Assembly: GCA_030158535.1 (NCBI GenBank)
Contig: JAOASV010000185.1
Coordinates: 1 to 8,942 of the forward strand
Reading direction: 5' to 3'
Length of the DNA: 8,942 nt
Source: Sediminibacterium sp.
GTDB taxonomy: Bacteria; Bacteroidota; Bacteroidia; Chitinophagales; Chitinophagaceae
Part shown: piece after piece, positions 1 to 6,366 of the stretch
Numbering within the stretch: the first letter of the stretch is position 1
How the letters are laid out: the number at the start of each line of letters is the position of its first letter
Program-made: the position numbers and the translations under genes
Notes under the pieces: generated by a model
What the model was told of the DNA's origin: nothing
What the model saw: the letters and a program-made list of their open reading frames with translations, nothing else
Database searches by the model: none

Positions 1-172
1 GCATGACTTGTCTGGTATTGAACATGCAAAAACTAAAGCGCTTGCAAATTTGCTTACACAAACATTAAAAGACCGAGGCGCTGCTATGCCATCATGGTTG
101 TCAAATGGCCAAACCATTGCATGGCCCAATGAAATATTTGAATTATCCAATACTAATCAGGTAATCAAATAA
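1..172 (+). CDS. C-terminal end of a probable S1-family sulfatase (partial)
   Basis: An open frame enters from the left edge (first full codon at base 2) and ends at TAA 170-172, leaving 56 residues. It starts HDLSGIEHAKTKALANLL and continues into an amphipathic helix. It then has a GAAMPSWLSNGQTIAWPNE stretch. A helix followed by an 'A-x-MP ... G-x-x-x-x-WP-x-E' tail is, from my knowledge of the family, typical of the C-terminal subdomain of Bacteroidota type I (formylglycine-dependent) sulfatases, which remove sulfate esters from glycans or other substrates. The catalytic CxPSR motif and the metal-binding residues lie outside the window, so the assignment rests on the tail alone. The frame overlaps the convergent regulator gene by 30 bp. 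It reads towards the PUL but is not part of the susCD operon. It could belong to a neighbouring gene set; laminarin-like glucans carry no sulfate. Confidence 0.55.
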   Translation, partial: HDLSGIEHAKTKALANLLTQTLKDRGAAMPSWLSNGQTIAWPNEIFELSNTNQVIK

Positions 173-3025
173 ATTGGTGTCAGTTGCTAAGTTTAGTTTT
201 TTGCGAAGTCGATACCTGCTAATTTCTACGCCCCTAACAGATATATTCATGAGTTGTGCAATTTCTTTAGTAGATAAATTCATTCTTAAATAAGCGCACA
301 ACTTTAATTCGTTGTTACTGATATTGCTATGTTTTTCTTTAAGCTTGACAATAAAGTCAGAATGCACTTTATCAAAATGTTTGGTAAAATATTCCCATTC
401 TTGGTCTAAATTTTCATCTTCATTGAGTGCTTTTACCATCTTTTTTAATTCGGTAATTGCGTATTCATTGTCAATTTTTTTTATGATACTGCCTAGTTCA
501 CTTTTAACTTTGGTTAGAAGTTCGCCTTTTTTTACAATGTGCATCGCAGATGAAGCCAGTTCAGAATTTTTATATTCGATTTCAACTTCTAGCTTTTCAT
601 TTTGAAGCGTTACTAAATCACTTTCTGATTTATTGATTTCTAGCTCGTGGATGTATCGCAAACGCTGTTGCTCCTGCTCATATTTTTGCTGTTGCGCTTT
701 AAATTTTTTACGCTGGTAAATATGAAGCCTATAAACGCCAAATCCAATGGCAATAAAATAAAGTAGATAGGCAAGTAAGGTTCGGTACCATGGCGCATCA
801 ATTGTAAATTGGTAGCTAGACACCGCTGATTCATTGCCTAGGTTGTTTCTAACTTTTACTTCAAACGTATAACTGCCTGGCACCAAATTGGTATACTCTT
901 TTTCTGTTCTTTTAGTCCACGCAGACCAGTTGTTTTCAAAGCCTTTTAATCTATAACTATATTCTAGATTATTTTGAAATCCAAATGCAACGCATGTAAA
1001 ATCAAAATGCATGGTTTTAAAACGGTAGGCAACCTGCGGCTTATTTGATGCATCTTGAACCTGACTTTCGTTTACATTTTTAAAGTAACCACCAAATAAA
1101 GTACTATCTAGGTTGTCAATAATATGCACGGATCTTATTTGAACGTTTAAAGCAGGTGCTAGCTTTTTATATTTTTCATAATTGATATGATAAAATCCTT
1201 TTTCACCACCTAAAAAAATATTACTACCATCAATGGCATATATATATTCAAAACCACTTAACATTTTGGCATTTAGTTCAGGAATGTAAATGACTTGAGG
1301 TTGATTGCCTGTGTAGTCAATGACACCCAATACTTTTTCGTGAATAAACCAGATATTACCTTCTTTGTCTTCTTTTAAATAGCGAATACTTTGGTTGCCA
1401 ATTAGAGAGGTATAGCTTGATGCCGTTTCAAACTTATCTTTTTCTGTGTTGTACTCGTACACGCCGTTTTCTGTACCAACGACAATTCTATTTTTTATTT
1501 TATAGATATGATTATTCAGTAAAGCAGGAAGCCCTTCTTTTTTCTGATATTGTTTGGTGGTATACTTCCCGTCCATATTTTTTTCAATCTTATAGACGCC
1601 ATGATAAGGATGTGAAACCCAAATATTTTCTTCAGCATCGATGGTTACATACCTAGATGACTCTATAAAATTTGGAATATCAAGTGTTTGAAAGAGTTGA
1701 TTGGCTTTGGCGTCAAAAATGGTAAGGCCTCTATATGTGCCGCCCACAACAATACTAGCAGGTGACATATTGCCAAGTGGCGTAAAATTCCAAAACCCGG
1801 GTTTACTTGAAAAGGAGGTAGCTGTATTATTGTTTACATAAAATGCACCTTCGTGGTGTCCTAATAGTAATTTGTTATTGATAAGTGATAGTCCCCATGT
1901 TTGGCCGCTTGTATTTTGCACCAACGAAAAATCGCCTTTACTAAAACTTAAATCCTTTAGGGGTTGAAGTCCAACCGTATAGAGACCGTTAGATGTACCA
2001 ATATAGAGCTGTTGGTTTTGAATCATGGCTGTGTAGCCAGATTCGTCGAGTAGTTTGGGTGATATATGTTTGATAGCGCTGTTGTAGGCAATAAAGTCTA
2101 GCCCATTATTTAAGCCCAGCCATAAATTTTGTTTGTTGTCTAAAAAGATGCTTAAAATGTTATTGCTTTGAAGTCCTTCGGTACTTGAAAACTTTTGAAT
2201 GATTTCGGCTGTGTTATTTATAATATATACGCCACTATTGCTTGTTGCTAGGGCAGTCCACTCTTTGTTGATGGCGATGGCGCTATAAATCCGTTCATTT
2301 TGAATAAAATTTGCAGCACCCGACTTAATTGGGGTGATGGTACCATTAGTAAAATAAAAAATCCCACTTTTTAAAGTCGTAATGATGGCACCGGGTCCGC
2401 TTGGGATCATACCTGTAATAGGGTCAGTTTTGGAAAAAATATAATTGGTTAACACTGGTTGCCAGCTGTCATTTTCAAATGACATCAGGCCTGTTTGGTA
2501 GTCGTGTGCGTATAATTTGCCGTTACAGCTGGTTAAATAAGCCCATTCGGAAGGGGCTTTATATACGGTAATGGAACCCCCATTGTACTGGAAAATTTTA
2601 TTGGGAGACCTAAAAAACAGGGATGAACCTAAAGAAACGATGTCCCAAACGTCTTCAAATGACCTGAATTTAGCAGGAATTAACGCTGTAAGTGAGTTAT
2701 AAACTAGGTTACCGTTGGTATTTGGGGCAAAATAACCAAGTTCGTCCTGCCCGCCTACGTATATTTTATGGTCGCTACCAATTTCTACAGATCTAACAAT
2801 GGTTTTATTGGGAAGGGGGTACAGTTTCCAATTCTTGCCATCGAAACTTAATAAGCCTTCGTTGTTGGCAAAGTAAACAATTCCGTTTTTGTCTTGTTTT
2901 ACATCCCAATTCTGCAGCCCTGCGTTGTAGGATAGTTTAGAATAATTAATAATATCTGGAAGGCCAATGGTATTTTGGCTACTAGCAAAAATGGGAAGTA
3001 GGAGTAAAAAGACAAATTTTTTCAC
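143..3025 (-). CDS. Membrane-tethered regulator: beta-propeller sensor, Y_Y_Y domain, TM helix, LuxR-type HTH
   Basis: This 960-residue protein is a likely one-component sensor and transcription factor for the adjacent susCD operon. A signal peptide (residues 1 to about 16, MKKFVFLLLLPIFASS) leads into a long region of repeated beta-propeller blades. Regulator-propeller signatures of the form 'D..GN(I/L)W(L/V)' are visible near residues 41-71, 287-317, 453-475 and 543-565. A Y_Y_Y (triple tyrosine) domain follows at about 680-745 (YSYRLKGFENNWSAWT, then Y, then GSYTFEVKVRN). One membrane helix lies at about 749-770, then a charged coiled coil to about 850. A LuxR/GerE-type helix-turn-helix is at about 903-946 (STKEIAQLMNISVRGVEISR). 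There is no HisKA, HATPase or receiver domain, so it is not a classical hybrid two-component system. The start is GTG at 3025-3023, with an in-frame TGA ending just 3 bases upstream, so no earlier start is possible. It is divergent from the susC-like gene, the usual position for a PUL regulator. The ligand is unknown. Confidence 0.88.
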   Translation of the reverse strand: MKKFVFLLLLPIFASSQNTIGLPDIINYSKLSYNAGLQNWDVKQDKNGIVYFANNEGLLSFDGKNWKLYPLPNKTIVRSVEIGSDHKIYVGGQDELGYFAPNTNGNLVYNSLTALIPAKFRSFEDVWDIVSLGSSLFFRSPNKIFQYNGGSITVYKAPSEWAYLTSCNGKLYAHDYQTGLMSFENDSWQPVLTNYIFSKTDPITGMIPSGPGAIITTLKSGIFYFTNGTITPIKSGAANFIQNERIYSAIAINKEWTALATSNSGVYIINNTAEIIQKFSSTEGLQSNNILSIFLDNKQNLWLGLNNGLDFIAYNSAIKHISPKLLDESGYTAMIQNQQLYIGTSNGLYTVGLQPLKDLSFSKGDFSLVQNTSGQTWGLSLINNKLLLGHHEGAFYVNNNTATSFSSKPGFWNFTPLGNMSPASIVVGGTYRGLTIFDAKANQLFQTLDIPNFIESSRYVTIDAEENIWVSHPYHGVYKIEKNMDGKYTTKQYQKKEGLPALLNNHIYKIKNRIVVGTENGVYEYNTEKDKFETASSYTSLIGNQSIRYLKEDKEGNIWFIHEKVLGVIDYTGNQPQVIYIPELNAKMLSGFEYIYAIDGSNIFLGGEKGFYHINYEKYKKLAPALNVQIRSVHIIDNLDSTLFGGYFKNVNESQVQDASNKPQVAYRFKTMHFDFTCVAFGFQNNLEYSYRLKGFENNWSAWTKRTEKEYTNLVPGSYTFEVKVRNNLGNESAVSSYQFTIDAPWYRTLLAYLLYFIAIGFGVYRLHIYQRKKFKAQQQKYEQEQQRLRYIHELEINKSESDLVTLQNEKLEVEIEYKNSELASSAMHIVKKGELLTKVKSELGSIIKKIDNEYAITELKKMVKALNEDENLDQEWEYFTKHFDKVHSDFIVKLKEKHSNISNNELKLCAYLRMNLSTKEIAQLMNISVRGVEISRYRLRKKLNLATDTNLFDYLISIG

Positions 3026-3068
3026 TGCTCAAAGATTTTATTAAAACTTAAATATATGAAATGTTCGA

Positions 3069-3085
3069 TGATGTAGTATTGAAGT
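3069..3085 (+). repeat. 17-bp direct repeat, copy 1 (candidate operator)
   Basis: TGATGTAGTATTGAAGT is identical to the copy at 3122-3138; the bases just outside differ (A before and A after here, G and G in copy 2). It lies 44 bp upstream of the regulator's start codon and about 140 bp upstream of the susC-like start. The start-to-start distance between the copies is 53 bp, close to five helical turns, so both copies would face the same side of the DNA. The most likely role is a binding site for the divergent LuxR-type regulator or another transcription factor. It also contains TAGTATTG, one mismatch from the -7 promoter element TAnnTTTG. Confidence 0.6.
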
Positions 3086-3095
3086 AATTTACATT

Positions 3096-3108
3096 ATTGA
3101 TAATCAAT
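3096..3108. repeat. Short inverted repeat ATTGA-TAA-TCAAT between the direct repeats
   Basis: Two perfect 5-bp arms (3096-3100 and 3104-3108) flank a 3-bp spacer. The centre at 3102 is almost midway between the two 17-bp direct repeats. It is compatible with a dimer binding site, but arms this short arise often in AT-rich DNA. Confidence 0.3.
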
Positions 3109-3121
3109 TAGTTAAAAATAG

Positions 3122-3138
3122 TGATGTAGTATTGAAGT
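3122..3138 (+). repeat. 17-bp direct repeat, copy 2 (candidate operator)
   Basis: Second perfect copy of TGATGTAGTATTGAAGT, 87 bp upstream of the susC-like start codon. That is a plausible activator position for a susC promoter nearer the gene. A perfect 17-bp match within 200 bp is very unlikely by chance, even in AT-rich DNA. Which protein binds it cannot be read from the sequence. Confidence 0.6.
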
Positions 3139-3157
3139 GTTAAACAATAAAGATTTT

Positions 3158-3174
3158 GTAGTGTCTGTTACTAC
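3158..3174. repeat. Inverted repeat GTAGT-N7-ACTAC upstream of the susC-like gene
   Basis: Perfect 5-bp arms (3158-3162 and 3170-3174) are separated by 7 bp, giving a 17-bp dyad 51 bp upstream of the susC-like ATG. The GTAGT arm also occurs inside both 17-bp direct repeats, at 3073-3077 and 3126-3130. Steps between the GTAGT copies are 53 and 32 bp, near five and three helical turns. It may be a third, diverged operator half-site set close to the susC promoter. A TACTTTTA sequence resembling a -7 element overlaps its right arm at 3172-3179. Confidence 0.4.
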
Positions 3175-3225
3175 TTTTACGTTGCCAAAAATTCATTTTT
3201 TTTCTTTCACATAAACGATTGCATT

Positions 3226-6200
3226 ATGAAAATAAGATTTATTCTTATGTGCCTTGTTTTGATGCTCGGGCTTGGCGTAGAAACGCTTTACGCTCAGTCA
3301 ATTGCCGTTACCGGTAGAGTAAAAAACAAAAATACTGGCGAATTGCTAGTAGGGGCTTCTGTTTCTGTTAAGGGCAAATCTGTTGCCCTCACCGATGCCA
3401 ATGGCCGGTTTTCACTTAACACAGCTGTAGGTTCTATCCTAGAAATCACTTACACAGGCTTGATTACTTCCAAGGTTACGGTGGTAAAAGCGGGTGAAGT
3501 AGAGGTTTCTTTAGAACAAAACCCTGCAAACACACTTGGTGATGTTGTAGTAGTAGGTTATGGTACCCAAAAGGTTACCAAAATATCTGGTGCTATTTCG
3601 ACTGTAAAGTCAAGTGATATTGAAAAATTAAAACCCGTGAGAACGGAAGAGGCTTTACAAGGTAAGGCGTCTGGTGTTAATGTGATTCAATCTGGATCAC
3701 CTGGAGCTAAACCAACCGTATTAATTAGAGGTATTCCTTCTTTCTCTGGTACTGACCCAGTGGTAATTATTGACGGGGTTCCTCAAACACTCACTGACCT
3801 TAATGCTATTAACGCTGCAGATATCGAGTCAATCAACGTATTAAAAGATGCTGCTACAACTGCCATATTTGGTGTTAAAGGTGGTAATGGTGTTATCGTA
3901 GTGACCACTAAAGGTGGTAGAAAAAACCAAAAAGCAGCGATTACTATTAATAGTAACTATGGTGTGCAAGAAGTGATGAACACCCTTGGTGTTTTAAACG
4001 CTACAGAATATGCTGCCATGATCAATGAAGGTAGCACCACTGCTGGTGGACCTATTGTGTTTCCAAACCTTTCTTTATTAGGTGTGGGCACCAATTGGCA
4101 AGACCAAATATTTAAAAGAGCTGCGATGCAATCTCATACGATTGCAGCACAAGGCGGTAGTGAAAATATGACCTACTTCTTATCTGCGGGTTATTTAACC
4201 CAAGGTGGTATAGTAGGAGGAAATGACAAATCTCGTTTTGATAGAGGTAACTTTTCTGCCAACTTAACTTTTGATATTTCTAAGAAACTTAAATTCTTAT
4301 TGAATACCACTGCAGTTACTTTAAACTCTAAAGGCATTCAAGAAAATTCATTTAATAGTGTTATTGGTAGTGCGATCAATTTTGATCCTACCGTAAGTGT
4401 ATTAAACAATGTACCTAATACAGCAGGTAAATATGGTTTCAGTAATTTATTATTATCTGAAATCTTTAACCCACTTACTAAATTAGAGAACACGTACAAC
4501 TCAAATGTTGGTTCTAAAATTTACGGAAAGTTTGAGTTGCAATACAAGGTTTTAAACAACCTTACATTGTCTTCTCGTTTTGGTTACACAAAGTATGATG
4601 GTAATGCTAAAAGCTTTGCTCCACTTGTGTTCTACGGCCCATTAAACGTAGACAATTCAATGAATGCTGATGGCTCTACTGTAACCGGAAGATTCAATAG
4701 TGTATCACACGAAAAAGTGAGCAACTTCAATTACACTTGGGAGTCTTTTGCAAACTATAACTTTAAACTAAATCAGGATCATAATTTTGAAACCGTGCTT
4801 GGTTTTTCTTTAGCAAAAGTGAGTGGTAATGCTACTGGCGCAACTCGTCAAGATGTTCCATTTAACAGTTGGGAATTTGCAGATTTTACGGCTGCAACTG
4901 GAAACAACACAGCAACCAATACCAATGCTTTAGCAGGTTACTACTATCAATATTTTAGAAGAAACCTTTCTTATTTTTCTCGTATCAACTACGACTATCA
5001 AGACAAATATTTAGCATCATTTAGTGCACGTAGAGATGGTTCTTATGCATTTGGTGTTGATAATAAATTTGGTAACTTCTTCTCTGGATCACTTGGATGG
5101 GTTGTTTCTAAAGAAAAATTCTTTAAAGCAGACTGGGTAGATCAACTTAAAATTAGAGGAAGCTATGGTAGCATTGGTAACGAAAATGTGAACCCACAAT
5201 TTGTTAGCATTGTTACTGGCGGACCAAGCTACGGACCTACTGCAAACAGTAATGGATATACATTTAACGATGTATTTTATCCAGGATCTACAGTTGGATC
5301 TTCTGCTAATACCACACTAAGATGGGAAAAGCAAATCCAATCAAATATTGGTTTTGACTTAGTTGTACTTAACAACAAGTTTTCTTTAAACGCAGACTAT
5401 TTCCAAAAAACAGTTGACGGTTTATTATTTACCCCAGCTGCATCATTGTATTTAGGTACTGTACCTAGTCCAATTGCAAATATTGGTGCTACTAAAACCA
5501 GTGGTTTTGACTTCACTTTAAATTATAACGAATCGATTGGTAAGAATTTGAAATTTAATACTGCATTAACTTTCACAACAGCTACCAACTTAGTTACAGC
5601 AACCAACGATAATGGAACTGCTAAAATTTTAGGTGGATTCTACTTCAATGGTCAATCACAAAGTGTTACTGTATTTGAAAAAGGATTTGCACCAGGTTAT
5701 TTCTATGGCTACAAAACGGCAGGTCTATTCCAAAACGCAGCAGACATTGCAGCTTCGCCTAAGCAAGCAGGTGCACAGCCAGGTGATATTAAATACGTAG
5801 ACATGAATGGTGATGGTGTGATCAATGCTTCAGACCAAACCAATATTGGTAATCCGTTCCCTAAGTTTACAATGGGTTGGAGTTTTAACCTAACGTATAA
5901 AAACTTTGATTTTAATACATTCCTGTACGCTTCTGTAGGTAATGATATCTATAAAGCATACGAGCGTAACGCTAACTTTTCTAACAAAGACCGTTCTGTA
6001 CTAGGACGTTGGACTGGTGAGGGAACTACAAACGATGCGCGCTTACCAAGATATTCATTTGTAGATGCAAATAGTAATATCAGAGTATCAGATAGATATG
6101 TAGAAGATGGTTCTTTCTTAAAAATCAAGAATATCCAACTCGGTTACACCTTTAATACACCAGCTTCTAAAAAATGGTTCAACAGTATTCGCGTATATGC

Positions 6201-6342
6201 ACAAGTAAAAAATGCTTTTGTATTTACAAAGTATACTGGATTTGATCCTGAAATTGCGGGTGGTATTTTAGATACAGGTATCGATCGTGGTGCATATCCT
6301 CAAGCTAGAACATTTGCTTTTGGCTTTGATATTAAACTATAA
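3226..6342 (+). CDS. SusC-family TonB-dependent outer-membrane glycan transporter
   Basis: This 1038-residue protein forms the outer-membrane pore that imports glycan fragments with energy from TonB-ExbBD, working with the SusD-like lipoprotein encoded next. A signal peptide (residues 1-24, ending LYAQ) is followed by a carboxypeptidase-D regulatory-like beta-sandwich at about 26-98 (VTGRVKNKNTGELLVGASV, then TDANGRFSL). A TonB-box-like stretch, DVVVVGYGTQ, is at about 106-115. The plug is at about 118-232, with the SusC hallmarks VLIRG, DPVVIIDGVP and IESINVLKDAATTAIFG, then GGNGVIVVTTKGG. The rest is the 22-strand barrel, including a calcium-loop-like DMNGDGVINASD from residue 859 and a C-terminus (ARTFAFGFDIKL) that ends in alternating hydrophobic residues, as expected for recognition by the BAM machinery. 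Length is normal for the family and the gene looks intact. ATG at 3226 gives the signal peptide directly. The family is certain; the substrate cannot be read from the sequence. Confidence 0.96.
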   Translation: MKIRFILMCLVLMLGLGVETLYAQSIAVTGRVKNKNTGELLVGASVSVKGKSVALTDANGRFSLNTAVGSILEITYTGLITSKVTVVKAGEVEVSLEQNPANTLGDVVVVGYGTQKVTKISGAISTVKSSDIEKLKPVRTEEALQGKASGVNVIQSGSPGAKPTVLIRGIPSFSGTDPVVIIDGVPQTLTDLNAINAADIESINVLKDAATTAIFGVKGGNGVIVVTTKGGRKNQKAAITINSNYGVQEVMNTLGVLNATEYAAMINEGSTTAGGPIVFPNLSLLGVGTNWQDQIFKRAAMQSHTIAAQGGSENMTYFLSAGYLTQGGIVGGNDKSRFDRGNFSANLTFDISKKLKFLLNTTAVTLNSKGIQENSFNSVIGSAINFDPTVSVLNNVPNTAGKYGFSNLLLSEIFNPLTKLENTYNSNVGSKIYGKFELQYKVLNNLTLSSRFGYTKYDGNAKSFAPLVFYGPLNVDNSMNADGSTVTGRFNSVSHEKVSNFNYTWESFANYNFKLNQDHNFETVLGFSLAKVSGNATGATRQDVPFNSWEFADFTAATGNNTATNTNALAGYYYQYFRRNLSYFSRINYDYQDKYLASFSARRDGSYAFGVDNKFGNFFSGSLGWVVSKEKFFKADWVDQLKIRGSYGSIGNENVNPQFVSIVTGGPSYGPTANSNGYTFNDVFYPGSTVGSSANTTLRWEKQIQSNIGFDLVVLNNKFSLNADYFQKTVDGLLFTPAASLYLGTVPSPIANIGATKTSGFDFTLNYNESIGKNLKFNTALTFTTATNLVTATNDNGTAKILGGFYFNGQSQSVTVFEKGFAPGYFYGYKTAGLFQNAADIAASPKQAGAQPGDIKYVDMNGDGVINASDQTNIGNPFPKFTMGWSFNLTYKNFDFNTFLYASVGNDIYKAYERNANFSNKDRSVLGRWTGEGTTNDARLPRYSFVDANSNIRVSDRYVEDGSFLKIKNIQLGYTFNTPASKKWFNSIRVYAQVKNAFVFTKYTGFDPEIAGGILDTGIDRGAYPQARTFAFGFDIKL

Positions 6343-6366
6343 TCTTCACTACTTAAACATACAATT

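Larger units (their letters stand above)
3026..3225. promoter_or_regulatory. Divergent intergenic control region between regulator and susC-like gene
   Basis: This is the longest non-coding stretch in the window (200 bp, strongly AT-rich), between the starts of two divergent genes, so it must hold both promoters. It contains a perfect 17-bp direct repeat, two short inverted repeats and a run of eight Ts (3196-3203). I searched by eye for the Bacteroidota promoter pattern (TTTG, about 19 bp, TAnnTTTG) and found only imperfect -7-like matches: TACTTTTA at 3172-3179 towards susC, and AATCTTTG just before the GTG start of the regulator. Neither has a convincing upstream TTTG at the right distance. 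No clear ribosome binding site precedes either start, which is common in this phylum. Activator-dependent promoters often match the consensus poorly, which fits a regulated PUL, but that is inference. Confidence 0.75.

Noticed and set aside
312..605. Open frame on the + strand, 97 codons
   Set aside because: It lies wholly antisense to the coiled-coil and linker region of the regulator, has low-complexity Ser/Leu/Phe composition and shows no family motif. It is a shadow of the real gene.
640..834. Open frame on the - strand, 64 codons
   Set aside because: It is in another frame inside the regulator's Y_Y_Y/TM region, with no motif and no plausible separate role.
1417..1656. Open frame on the + strand, 79 codons
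   Set aside because: It is antisense to the propeller region, with an aromatic-rich composition typical of shadow frames.
3031..3157. AAAGATTTT occurring at 3031-3039 and 3149-3157
   Set aside because: A 9-bp A/T-rich match in AT-rich intergenic DNA is expected by chance, and it has no clear link to the 17-bp repeats.
3196..3203. Run of eight Ts before the susC-like start, considered as a terminator or a phase-variable tract
   Set aside because: No GC-rich stem precedes it, and a short T run in AT-rich DNA outside the coding frame gives no sign of phase variation.
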